DNA of 64,000 nt, taken from Streptomyces cucumeris (GTDB lineage Bacteria; Actinomycetota; Actinomycetes; Streptomycetales; Streptomycetaceae). The position numbers and the translations under genes were made by a program. The stretch is taken from positions 21,200 through 85,199 of the forward strand of contig NZ_JANCLX010000038.1 of assembly GCF_024295805.1 (NCBI RefSeq), given 5' to 3'. The notes under the pieces were generated by a model. The model saw only the letters and a program-made list of their open reading frames with translations. It searched no databases and was not told the origin of the DNA. Positions 18,136-26,025 of this stretch are shown piece after piece (the stretch's first letter is position 1; each line of letters starts with the position of its first letter).

Positions 18136-18202
18136 ACGCTAGACCGGCGTTGTTGAGAAAGTCAACAAGAGAGTTTTGAATCTCAACGTCACGATGTAGG
18201 GT
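18136..18202. promoter_or_regulatory. Divergent promoters and inverted-repeat operators for HxlR
   Basis: The gap between the minus-strand unit and hxlR holds a perfect inverted repeat TTGTTGA-GAAAG-TCAACAA (18150-18168) over the minus-strand -35 (TTGACT, 18160-18165). A second short one, TTGA-ATC-TCAA (18176-18186), lies upstream of the hxlR -10 (TAGGGT, 18197-18202). The shared TTGA/TCAA halves suggest one regulator controls both directions, presumably HxlR itself. Confidence 0.6.
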
Positions 18203-18208
18203 GGTGGC

Positions 18209-18838
18209 ATGCGCACCTACGGGCAGTACTGCGGCATCGCGAAAGCACTGGACACCATCGGCGACCGATGGACCCTGCTGATCGTCCGCGAACTGCTCGC
18301 CCTGGGTCCTTGCCGGCACACCGACCTGCGCAACGGGCTGCCCGGGATCGCCAGCAACCTGCTGGTCGACCGGCTCCGCGAACTCGAGGAAGCCGGCCTG
18401 ATCCACCGCGAGGCCGCCCCGCCGCCGGTGGCCACCACCCTGTTCTCCCTCACCGAGCGTGGCCGCGCGCTGGAGCCGGTGCTGCAGGAACTGAGCCGGT
18501 GGGGCGTGCCGCTGTTGCGTGAGCCGGCCGGCAGCGACACCTTCCGCACCCACTGGCTGGACATGCCCGCCCGGGCACTGACCGACCACCGCCCCGACCA
18601 GCCGGCAATCGCCCTGCAACTGCACGCCGACGGCAACGAAGACCTGGTCATCGAAGTCAAGGACGGCTCGGTGCACACCCACGCCGGCCGGGTCGACCAC
18701 CCCACCGCGTCCCTGACCGGACCGCCGCACCTGCTGGCCGCGACCCTGCTCGGCGACCTCGATCTGAGCGCCGCAGTACAGCAAGGCCTGCGGCTCAGCG
18801 GCGAACACGAGGCAGTACTGCGCATCCTGCCCCGCTGA
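18209..18838 (+). CDS. HxlR-family winged-helix regulator with SCP2-like C-terminus
   Basis: This 209-residue regulator has the HxlR domain in the first 100 residues: the N-terminal cysteine in YCGIAKALD, then GDRWTLLIVRELL, RHTDLRNGLPGIASNLLVDRLREL and LTERGRALEPVL. The rest resembles the sterol-carrier-like extension often found in actinobacterial HxlR proteins and may bind a small ligand. HxlR proteins with a conserved N-terminal Cys respond to aldehydes or oxidants. Its ATG lies 6 bases after a -10 (TAGGGT), so the message is probably leaderless. It diverges from the metallo-beta-lactamase-fold/reductase/exporter unit, which is its most likely target. Confidence 0.88.
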   Translation: MRTYGQYCGIAKALDTIGDRWTLLIVRELLALGPCRHTDLRNGLPGIASNLLVDRLRELEEAGLIHREAAPPPVATTLFSLTERGRALEPVLQELSRWGVPLLREPAGSDTFRTHWLDMPARALTDHRPDQPAIALQLHADGNEDLVIEVKDGSVHTHAGRVDHPTASLTGPPHLLAATLLGDLDLSAAVQQGLRLSGEHEAVLRILPR

Positions 18839-18994
18839 ACGACCGGCCGCTCGCGCGACTGCGACCTCAAGCTCTACCGAGTCTGCGCCGGTCTCAAAAA
18901 CGGTCCATTTGAGTTCCGCCGTACCTGTGGCTCGTTCAAAGCGCACTTCTGGGCCGGGGAGCGCTGGGAGTCCCTGCGTGACCACGCCGATCCG

Positions 18995-19336
18995 GTGGTG
19001 CGGACGGGAGGGGACGCATTCCTGGGGGGACTGGTCTGGGGTGGAGTGGACGGCGAATCGCCCCATATCGACCCGGGATTCTTCTATGCCGATCCAAAAG
19101 TCTCCTACGGATTGCTCCTCGCACGGTCGCCGGACAGCGTCCGGGAACTCGCCTCGACATGGGAGGGGATACGACCCCGCCTGGACGGGTTGCGAGAAGC
19201 CTTTGCCGAACACGCCGCAGTACCCGATGGCTGGGTCGGTGACTTCGACGCGTTCACCGACCTGCTCGACGACTGGGGCCGCGTCCTCACCGAAGCGTCC
19301 CGCCGGGGCTGGGGGGTCGTGGGGCTGAGCGAATAG
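18995..19336 (+). CDS. Conserved hypothetical protein, 5'-truncated or without a clear start
   Basis: The frame gives a well-formed soluble protein (GGLVWGGVDGE, FFYADPKVSYGLLLARSP, a helical middle, WVGDFDAFTDLLDDWG and a C-terminal GWGVVGLSE). I do not recognise a function. The first usable starts are two GTG codons at 18995/18998 without a ribosome-binding site. Protein-like coding continues upstream in the same frame (GPFEFRRTCGSFKAHFWAGE at 18902-18961) right back to the hxlR stop at 18836-18838, with no ATG or GTG. The natural N-terminus has therefore probably been lost and the gene is likely a remnant, unless it is made by readthrough of the hxlR stop. Confidence 0.55.
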   Translation: MVRTGGDAFLGGLVWGGVDGESPHIDPGFFYADPKVSYGLLLARSPDSVRELASTWEGIRPRLDGLREAFAEHAAVPDGWVGDFDAFTDLLDDWGRVLTEASRRGWGVVGLSE

Positions 19337-19696
19337 GACGGGTCAGGGCACCGGCCGTGAACCCTGCTGACCCCAGTTCTATCGAAATCCCTAGTCCCGC
19401 GCCCCGGAACGAGCCTGATCAGGCATTGCTGGCGTAGGAATGTGCCTGTTCCCCGAAAGCCCCGAGGGTCCGGCTGACAAATGGTCACTCCATGTCAGGA
19501 AAGACTCCTCCGGGGGCCGTACGCGGGGCGGCAAGCCCAAAGCAAGGAGAATGCAAGCTCACGCCAAGGACGATACCCGCCCGGCACCTGGACGTACGGT
19601 CCGCAGAGGGAACCTGGGAAATCCCACGGTCATCGAGCATACGGTGACACCGAATTCCTTGAATTCGGAGCAAGAACGACCAGAGAGGTGTACCTG
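19337..19696. promoter_or_regulatory. Long leader region with palindromes before the small gene
   Basis: This stretch of 360 bp has no convincing gene. It holds an inverted repeat CTGACA-N13-TGTCAG (19474-19498) and a perfect palindrome CCGAATTC-CTT-GAATTCGG (19650-19668) ending 28 bp before the ATG at 19697. An open frame from ATG 19551 (48 codons) ends in TGATG overlapping that start, but its AAGGAGA touches the ATG, so translation is uncertain. The palindrome may be an operator or a leader hairpin controlling the downstream cassette. Confidence 0.45.
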
Positions 19697-19954
19697 ATGT
19701 CCGCAACCCACGAATCCCGCATTGCCGGCTGGGCCCAGAGCAATGCCGCGGAGCACACGGACTACCACGTGCCCCACGCCCCGGAGACCGTCCCGGCTCT
19801 GGGTGCCACCGATGTGGCCGCCGCTGCGCCCCCGGAGGTCCCGACCGCCTACTGGACCGGCTACCAGGCCGGCGACAAGACCCTTCCGCGCACCGGCCTG
19901 GAGCCCGGCGGTTCCGTTCAGGACCTGCTGCGCGGCCACCCCGGGTGGATCTGA
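19697..19954 (+). CDS. Small 85-residue protein, possible peptide precursor
   Basis: This small protein starts at an ATG with GAGAGG upstream. It is polar, has no signal peptide, membrane segment or cysteine, and is rich in Ala, Pro and Gly. The first half (MSATHESRIAGWAQSNAAEH) is leader-like. The second half carries aromatics and a compact C-terminus (PTAYWTGYQAGDK ... SVQDLLRGHPGWI). I do not recognise a family. A strong hairpin lies between it and the HTTM-hydrolase gene, which would let it be made in excess of the downstream genes, as is common for precursor peptides. A precursor role is inference from size and context only. It could also be a small regulatory or chaperone-like protein. 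Confidence 0.65.
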   Translation: MSATHESRIAGWAQSNAAEHTDYHVPHAPETVPALGATDVAAAAPPEVPTAYWTGYQAGDKTLPRTGLEPGGSVQDLLRGHPGWI

Positions 19955-20000
19955 CCGGCGCACCGGGGCGGATCTGACCGGTAGATCACCCCTCTGACCG

Positions 20001-20043
20001 CTCGGCGTCCCCGACGGACCACCGATCCGCCGGGGGCGCCGAG
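20001..20043 (+). terminator. Hairpin between the small gene and the HTTM-hydrolase gene
   Basis: CTCGGCGTCCCCG (20001-20013) pairs with CGGGGGCGCCGAG (20031-20043) with one T-G wobble, and CGGA/TCCG extend the stem inside the loop. It is placed to end or attenuate transcription after the 85-residue gene, 65 bp before the next start. Confidence 0.65.
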
Positions 20044-20107
20044 CTCTCATTCGCCCGGCACACCGGTGCCGCCCTCCCCACGCCGCCCCATCTGCTCCGG
20101 AGCGCAT

Positions 20108-21973
20108 ATGCATGACGAAGAGCGCGATGCCGTTGACGCCGTCTTCCGCAAGGTCGAACTCCTCACCTCCATAGGTCAGGTCATCGGCAGTCTGGAACAG
20201 CTGGCCACCTCCGCCCAGTTCGCCGACAGCGGCCTCTTCAGCTGGCGCGTCGGCAAGCTCCGTATGTCCCAGGCGTGGCCCGGCGCGGGAGACCGCCTGG
20301 ACAAGGTCTTCGGCTATCCGAACGTCATGGGACTGGTGCACACCCGCGGCCTCGCCGGTCTCGGACTGCTGCTGCCGGACGCGAGCCGTACCCGGCGCGG
20401 TGTCCTCGCCGCCACGATGTGCGCGACGGCGTACGGGTTGCAGACGCGTACGCGGTACGGGTTCGACGGCTCCGACCACTTCGCCTTCGTGAACTACGCC
20501 TGTGCGGCCCTGGAGAAGGCGTTCCCGCACGACGAACGCGCCCGGGAGGCCGTCGTGGCCTTCCTCGCCGCGCAGGCGTGTCTCTCCTACGCCACGTCCG
20601 GGGCGGCCAAACTCATCTCGCCGGTGTGGCGGGACGGAAGCGCCATCCCCCGCATCTTCCGCACCAGCACCTACGGCGACAGCTCGTTCTACCGGATGGT
20701 CAGGGACCGGCCGTGGCTGGCCAAGGCGGTGGCCTGGTCCACGATCGCGGGCGAGCTGGCCTTCCCGCTGGCGCTGGTGGCCCCGAAGCCCGTCGCCCGG
20801 GGGATCCTGGCTGCCGGAGCGGCCTTCCACCTCGGCAACGCCCGCTTCATGGGGCTCAACCGGTTCGTGTGGTCGTTCGGCGCCACCTATCCGGCGGTCG
20901 CCCATGTGTCGCGCGCGCTGGGACCGGGCTCCAAGGTGGCGCCCCGGTCCCCGCGCCGTCCTGCCCCGCTGAAGTCCTCGGTGGCCGCGCCGACCCGACC
21001 AGGTGGGGTGCGCAACGCGGTACTCGCCGGCGCTGGGGCCGCGGTGCTCGCAGGCGCGACGGTCCACCGCGCCGCCGCGCGCCGACGCGTAAGGATGAGG
21101 GCATCGGCACCGGGTGAGATGGTCCGTGTGTACGGGCACGAGGTGCACGCGCTGGCGAACACGGACGGCGTCGGACCGACGGTCGTCTTCGAGAACGGCA
21201 TGGCCTGTCCGGCCACCGAATGGGGCTGGGTGCTGGGCAAACTGGGCCCCGGCACCAGTTACGTGGCGTATGACCGGCCCGGTATCGGCTGGAGCGCCGC
21301 GGCTCCGGTTCCGCGCGACGCGGACTGGAGCAGCGCGAGACTGGGGGCGCTGCTCTCCGCTCTCGGTGCGCGTCCGCCGTTCCTGCTCGTCGGCCACTCG
21401 GTCGGCGGGGTGCTGATCCGGTGTTTCGCGCGCCGCCACCCCGAACTCGTCGTGGGGCTCGTGTTCGTGGACTCCTCCCATCCGGATCAGCTCAGGCGGT
21501 CGACGGGGCAGCGGAAGACCTTGCCGTGGGTCCGGCAGCAGGTGACCACATCGTGGCTCCGGGCCCTGGCCGGAGTGCCGCGCCGGCCGCAGGAGTACCG
21601 GCCGTTCGGCTCCCTGCCGGACGACATGGCCGAGGCCACCGAGAGGTGCGTGGAGGCGCCGGGCACCTGGTGGGCGACCCGTCAGGAGATGCACCACTGG
21701 CAGCACTCGTGGTCACCCGACGCGGCACGGCTGTCGGCGGTCTCCCGGCCCGTGGCGGTGCTCACCGCGGAGGAGACCGTGCGGGCCGACCCGGCACACG
21801 AGGGCCTCCAGCGCGAGCTGGCGGGCCTGTCCACGGTTTCGCGGCATGACGTCGTGCCGGACGCGGGACACAACTCCCTGGTGATGGCGCCGGAGCACGC
21901 ACCGGCGGTCGTCGAGAGCATCGAGTGGGTCCGCGCCCACGCCACCGGGCTCGCCCACGGCCGCCCAGGCTGA
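20108..21973 (+). CDS. HTTM-like membrane domain fused to alpha/beta hydrolase
   Basis: This 621-residue protein has two parts. Residues 1 to about 300 are a multi-helix membrane region with features of the HTTM (SdpB / vitamin K carboxylase-like) domain: YGFDGSDHFAFVNYA, ATSGAAKLISPVWRDGSAIP, STYGDSSFYRMV, then FHLGNARFMGLNRFVWSF. After a basic Pro-rich linker and one more helix (about 315-335), residues 345-615 are an alpha/beta hydrolase with ENGMACPATEWGWV, YDRPGIGWS, the elbow GHSVGG (Ser431) and the late histidine in DAGHNSL. I chose the ATG at 20108 because CGGAG precedes it; the longer GTG start has none. HTTM proteins such as SdpB help mature exported peptides. The fused hydrolase suggests a lipase, acyl-transfer or peptidase-like step at the membrane. 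The next gene follows after 53 bp. Confidence 0.85.
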   Translation: MHDEERDAVDAVFRKVELLTSIGQVIGSLEQLATSAQFADSGLFSWRVGKLRMSQAWPGAGDRLDKVFGYPNVMGLVHTRGLAGLGLLLPDASRTRRGVLAATMCATAYGLQTRTRYGFDGSDHFAFVNYACAALEKAFPHDERAREAVVAFLAAQACLSYATSGAAKLISPVWRDGSAIPRIFRTSTYGDSSFYRMVRDRPWLAKAVAWSTIAGELAFPLALVAPKPVARGILAAGAAFHLGNARFMGLNRFVWSFGATYPAVAHVSRALGPGSKVAPRSPRRPAPLKSSVAAPTRPGGVRNAVLAGAGAAVLAGATVHRAAARRRVRMRASAPGEMVRVYGHEVHALANTDGVGPTVVFENGMACPATEWGWVLGKLGPGTSYVAYDRPGIGWSAAAPVPRDADWSSARLGALLSALGARPPFLLVGHSVGGVLIRCFARRHPELVVGLVFVDSSHPDQLRRSTGQRKTLPWVRQQVTTSWLRALAGVPRRPQEYRPFGSLPDDMAEATERCVEAPGTWWATRQEMHHWQHSWSPDAARLSAVSRPVAVLTAEETVRADPAHEGLQRELAGLSTVSRHDVVPDAGHNSLVMAPEHAPAVVESIEWVRAHATGLAHGRPG

Positions 21974-22026
21974 GACACACCACGGTCTTTCGACACGCAC
22001 ACCGACACCGAACGAGGAGAACCACC

Positions 22027-22587
22027 ATGGCCCTCCGTACACCGCTCCCCCGGTACGGCCTGTACGGGCTGCTGCTCTCCTGGTTCGGGCTCACCGTCGC
22101 CCAGCAGTTCAAGAAGCGGCCCCGCCTCCTGGACACCGTCGACCCCGCCAACGTGACCCTGCCGATCTCGACGTTCTTCGCACCGAACCCCGGCAGCAAC
22201 GACACCCACCTGCTGATCCGGAACCGGCTCGCCGACGGCGGGGTGAGCGTATGGACGGAGCAGGCGATGACACAGGTCAGGTCGGTGCGGCAGATGGTCT
22301 GGCACTCGGGGCGGCGGGGCGAGAAGGCCCTGCTCGACATCGTCACCGACCTGACGGCGGTGCTGCGTGAGGAGCGGCGGGTGGAGTACGTCCAGATGAC
22401 CGTCCCGTACCTCAGCCTCCTCAACTTCGTGACGCACCAAGGGGAACACGTGCCGGACGCCGTGCAGGTGCAATTCCTGCTGGTCTCCTCGGCGGGATGC
22501 GATGAGGGCGAGGAGCCCACGACCCTCCTGGCCTCCGCGTTCCACGACATCGAGCCCTCGGACATCGCCGGATCATCCGCGCGCTGA
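22027..22587 (+). CDS. Membrane-anchored protein with FAPNP motif (DUF5819/SdpA-like)
   Basis: This 186-residue protein has an N-terminal anchor (YGLYGLLLSWFGLTVAQQF) followed by TFFAPNPGSNDTHLLIRNRL and VWTEQ. A W/F-x-F-A-P-N-P stretch followed by a description-like beta region is typical of proteins that sit beside HTTM genes (SdpA or DUF5819 type; family name from memory). The start is the ATG at 22027 behind GAGGAGA. It lies 53 bp after the HTTM-hydrolase fusion and is almost certainly cotranscribed, so the two probably form a membrane complex. The reaction and substrate are unknown. Confidence 0.75.
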   Translation: MALRTPLPRYGLYGLLLSWFGLTVAQQFKKRPRLLDTVDPANVTLPISTFFAPNPGSNDTHLLIRNRLADGGVSVWTEQAMTQVRSVRQMVWHSGRRGEKALLDIVTDLTAVLREERRVEYVQMTVPYLSLLNFVTHQGEHVPDAVQVQFLLVSSAGCDEGEEPTTLLASAFHDIEPSDIAGSSAR

Positions 22588-22686
22588 CGCCGGACCTCGC
22601 GCGCGGCACGTCCTGGACCAGGGGTGTACGAGCCCGCGCACGCGGGCATTCCTCCTGTCTGTCGGCTGCCGGAGCCAGGGGGCACA

Positions 22687-23415
22687 GTGGACACGAGCAC
22701 GGCCAAGGGCCCAGGCAGACGCATCGGTCGCGCGGTGTTCCACCTCGTCATGACGGTGTTGGTGGTCATGCTCGCCGTACGCACCTACCAGGAGACGGCC
22801 ATCGCCCACGCCCGGTCGACCGGGTCCCTGCGGACGGCGTGGGCCACCGTGGTGGAGACGACCTCCCACACGACGTCCGGAGAGACCGGCGGCGGTCAGG
22901 ACGGCGGCGGGAAGCCGTTCATCTCCCAGTCGTACTCGGTCGAACTGCGCGTGGACGGGGAGCGGAAGACCGTCGACGAGGTCGGGCCCGACGCCGTGCA
23001 CGGCCTCACGCAGGGCCGGACGGTCGGCGTGGGTCTGTGGCACGGACGGGTCGTGGAGATCGCGGGGCACCATGTGTGGCCCGGCTGGCATGTCACACCC
23101 GTGGACGGCACCCTGTTCGTGCTGTATCCGCTGATCATGGGCTATCTGATCGCCCTGGCCATGTCCGCTCGGGCGTACGTGGCGCGCCGGACCTCCGGTG
23201 TCCGGCTGACACGGGACGACCGGTTCGCAGCGTTGTGGCCCGGCCTCGCCATCGGAACGGCGGCGATATTCGCGCTCCTGATCTGCGGTGCGCTGGGGAA
23301 GGGGCCCGTGTACTGGCCGGTCATCCCCGCGGGCGCCGGAGTGACCGTCGCACTTCTGAGGTCGCAAGGGATGATCCGGCGACGCGCCCGCCGCTCCTCC
23401 GAGGACGTGGCGTGA
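22687..23415 (+). CDS. Four-helix membrane protein of unknown function
   Basis: This 242-residue protein has one N-terminal membrane helix (VFHLVMTVLVVMLAV), a beta-rich outside domain of about 100 residues (SQSYSVELRVDGERKTVDEV, GLWHGRVVEIAGHHVWPGW), a second helix near LFVLYPLIMGYLIALAM, and two closing helices. The layout resembles DUF3592-type proteins with an extracytoplasmic beta domain, but I cannot assign a family firmly. The GTG at 22687 follows AGGGGG and begins a short basic cytoplasmic tail; an earlier in-frame start lacks a ribosome site. It follows the FAPNP gene by 99 bp on the same strand. Confidence 0.75.
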   Translation: MDTSTAKGPGRRIGRAVFHLVMTVLVVMLAVRTYQETAIAHARSTGSLRTAWATVVETTSHTTSGETGGGQDGGGKPFISQSYSVELRVDGERKTVDEVGPDAVHGLTQGRTVGVGLWHGRVVEIAGHHVWPGWHVTPVDGTLFVLYPLIMGYLIALAMSARAYVARRTSGVRLTRDDRFAALWPGLAIGTAAIFALLICGALGKGPVYWPVIPAGAGVTVALLRSQGMIRRRARRSSEDVA

Positions 23416-23592
23416 TCCGCTCGGCGGACCACGTCGACGGATCCCCCGGAAGAGCCAGACGGCATCCCCGTCAGGAGGGAGCCACACTTCACTCCCGGCA
23501 GTGATGTACCGGACCTCTCCCACTGCGAGCGTGTCTCACGACCGTTACGCGCTCCACGAGCGCGGCCGATCCACCCCTACGGAGAGACAGTC

Positions 23593-24339
23593 GTGAAGTC
23601 GAGGTTCGTATCGAGTCCCGGAACCCACCGGCGGTGGGTGGCCAGAATCGGCGCCGCCGCCTGGGTCCTGAACGCGGCACAGTTCCTGGTCGTGCAGCTG
23701 ATCGCGGGGTCCCGGTGGCACACCCCCTACAGCTGGAGGAACAACAACATCAGCGATCTGGGCAACGTCCGGTGCCAGATGTGGGACGAGTCCCGCCCCC
23801 GCTACGTCTGCTCCCCGCTGCACACCCTCATGAACACCTCGTTCGCCGCCCAGGGTGTACTGCTGCTGATCGGCATGGTGCTGACCGGATTCATCTGGGG
23901 CCGGGGAGCGATGGCGTGGACCACCCGGATCCTGTTCGCCATCGGTGCGGCGGGCTGGGTCCTGGTCGGGATGGTCCCGGCCGACGTCAACGAGGATCTG
24001 CACGTCCTGGGCGCGCTCCTCATCATGGGACTGGGCAACATCGGGCTGCTGTGCGCCGGATGTGTCCGCAAGGACGCACCGCTCGCGCGGGTCAGGGTCG
24101 TGAGCCTCACTCTCGCCGCCACGGCGTTCCTCGCGACCTGGATGTTCTTCGCGCGCCACGACCCCGGTACCGGTCTCGGTGGCATGGAGCGGATCGCGGC
24201 CGGGATGACACAGCTCTGGACACTCGCCGTCGTCCTCGTCGCCCTCCGCGCCACGGGAAAAACCTCTTCCCGGCAGGGGCGGTCCGATCATCAGCCGGAC
24301 GTTGCCCCGCTCAGAGGCAGGGCCGCCACCAAGGGGTGA
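23593..24339 (+). CDS. DUF998-family membrane protein
   Basis: This 248-residue protein with about six helices belongs to the DUF998 family: an N-terminal helix AAAWVLNAAQFLVVQLI, the conserved YSWRNNNISDLGN, CSPLHTLMN after the first pair, and later helices around ILFAIGAAGWVLVG and LGALLIMGLGNIGLL. DUF998 proteins have no settled role. The start is GTG 23593 behind GGAGAG. It continues the co-directional run of membrane genes and may belong to the same cassette, although the 177-bp gap upstream leaves room for its own promoter. Confidence 0.82.
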   Translation: MKSRFVSSPGTHRRWVARIGAAAWVLNAAQFLVVQLIAGSRWHTPYSWRNNNISDLGNVRCQMWDESRPRYVCSPLHTLMNTSFAAQGVLLLIGMVLTGFIWGRGAMAWTTRILFAIGAAGWVLVGMVPADVNEDLHVLGALLIMGLGNIGLLCAGCVRKDAPLARVRVVSLTLAATAFLATWMFFARHDPGTGLGGMERIAAGMTQLWTLAVVLVALRATGKTSSRQGRSDHQPDVAPLRGRAATKG

Positions 24340-24434
24340 TGTGCGTATGGTTCGACGCGCCTGACCCCGCGTTCGCCCGGGTCGGCGGCGAGACTCACCG
24401 CCATGGATCTCTTCATCGGTGAGGTGAGCGCGCC

Positions 24435-25937
24435 ATGACGGCGGTCAGCAGACGGCGGGTACTCCGGGGAGGTGCGGCCGTCGGCGCGACAGCCGCCGGA
24501 TCGGCCTTCACCGGATTCGGCGGGCTCGTCCACGCCGCGCCACGCGGCACACTTCCGGACATCGCGTGGGACGAACTCGCGCGCGGCCTCAACGGCACAC
24601 TGATCCGGCCCGAGGACGACGGCTACGGCGAGTGGGGCCATCCGCAGAATCTCCGGTACGACGCCAGGCGCCCCGCCGGGGTCGTCGTCTGCCACACCGC
24701 CCGTGATGTGCGGACCGCGGTCCTGTGGGCGCAGCGGACCGGTATCCATCTGGTGGCCCGGTCCGGCGGGCACAGCTACGGCGGATACTCCGCCACCAGG
24801 GGACTGTTGGTGGATCTGGGGCAGTTGAACGACGTGCGGCCGGACCGTGAGGCGGGCACGGTCACCGTGGGGGCGGGTGCGCGGAACAGCGGCATCTACA
24901 CCGCGCTCCAGCCGCACAACCTGGCCTTCTCCGCAGGCCGTTGCCCCACGGTCGGCGTCAGCGGGCTGACCCTGGGCGGCGGATTCGGCTTCAGTTCACG
25001 GCAGCTGGGCCTGACCACCGACGCCCTGGCGTGCACCAGGGTGGTGACGGCCGCGGGCAACTCCCTGGTGTGCGACGAGAGGCGGCACCCGGACGTGTTC
25101 TGGGCCTGCCGGGGCGGTGGCGGAGGCAACTTCGGCATCAACACCGAGTTCACCTTCCGCACCACGCCCGTGAACACGGTGGCGGTCTACCAGCTCGACT
25201 GGGACTGGCGGGACACACCCGCCGCGTTCGCGGCCGTCCAGGCCCTGGCGCTGGGGGCGCCGAACGCGTTCTCCTGCCGCATCGGCGGGGGCAGCGCCGG
25301 CCAGAGCCGCCCGGAGATCGAGGCCGGGCGGAAGGTGTCGGCCCTCGGACAGTTCTTCGGAACCGCGAACGATCTGCGGGACCTGCTCGCACCCGTCCTG
25401 CGGACCGCGCGGCCGAAGCGGGTGCTGATCGAGAACCGGACGTTCTGGCAGGCCAAGGACTTCTTCTACCACAGTGTCCCCAGCGGCCGGTATGCCGTGA
25501 CCTCCCGCTACCTGGACCGCCCGCTGCCCGAGCGCGGGGTCGAGACGTTCATGGAGGCCGTCGACGACTGGCCCGGCAGCTCCAACCCCGACGGCGCGGG
25601 CCTCGCCGTGTTCGCGTGGGGCGGTGCGATCGGCGACGTCGCACCCCGGGAGACCGCGTTCATCCACCGCACCGCCGGCTTCCTGCTGGCCTCCGAGACG
25701 ACCTGGGCCGAACAGGACGACGCCGCCCTCGTCGCGGCGAACCTCCGCTGGCTGCGGGGGCTCAGCCGTGATCTGGACGCGTACGGCAACGGCGAGGCGT
25801 ACCAGAACTTCATCGATCCCGGTCTGCGCGACTGGCGAAGGGCGTACTACGGCGCCAACTACCCACGGCTCGCCGAGGTGAAGCGGCGGTACGACCCGGG
25901 CGACTTCTTCCACTTCGCCCAGGGTGTCACCAGCTGA
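24435..25937 (+). CDS. Tat-exported FAD oxidase, berberine-bridge-enzyme type
   Basis: This 500-residue flavoenzyme has a twin-arginine signal (VSRRRVLRGGAAVGATAAG) ending near HAAPRG. The FAD domain shows RSGGHSYGGYS with H113 and AGRCPTVGVSGLTLGGGFG with C170, the pair that binds FAD by two covalent bonds in BBE-like enzymes. The C-terminal BBE motif is seen in AYQNFIDP and YYGANYPRLAEVKRRYDP. Such enzymes oxidise sugars, alcohols or natural-product rings with oxygen. It is the last of six co-directional genes, so it may act outside the cell on a product of the membrane cassette; a carbohydrate oxidase role is equally possible. A strong hairpin follows the stop. Confidence 0.88.
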   Translation: MTAVSRRRVLRGGAAVGATAAGSAFTGFGGLVHAAPRGTLPDIAWDELARGLNGTLIRPEDDGYGEWGHPQNLRYDARRPAGVVVCHTARDVRTAVLWAQRTGIHLVARSGGHSYGGYSATRGLLVDLGQLNDVRPDREAGTVTVGAGARNSGIYTALQPHNLAFSAGRCPTVGVSGLTLGGGFGFSSRQLGLTTDALACTRVVTAAGNSLVCDERRHPDVFWACRGGGGGNFGINTEFTFRTTPVNTVAVYQLDWDWRDTPAAFAAVQALALGAPNAFSCRIGGGSAGQSRPEIEAGRKVSALGQFFGTANDLRDLLAPVLRTARPKRVLIENRTFWQAKDFFYHSVPSGRYAVTSRYLDRPLPERGVETFMEAVDDWPGSSNPDGAGLAVFAWGGAIGDVAPRETAFIHRTAGFLLASETTWAEQDDAALVAANLRWLRGLSRDLDAYGNGEAYQNFIDPGLRDWRRAYYGANYPRLAEVKRRYDPGDFFHFAQGVTS

Positions 25938-25981
25938 GAGCCGAGCCCGCGCCGGACCGCCCGCCGTGACACGGACCCGGC

Positions 25982-26019
25982 GGGTGGTGGCCACCGGCTG
26001 ACCTCAGTGGCCACCACCC
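25982..26019. terminator. Bidirectional hairpin terminator
   Basis: GGGTGGTGGCCAC (25982-25994) pairs perfectly with 26007-26019 around a 12-base loop. It lies between the convergent stops of the flavoenzyme (25937) and the DinB gene (26026). Confidence 0.8.
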
Positions 26020-26025
26020 CTCCGG

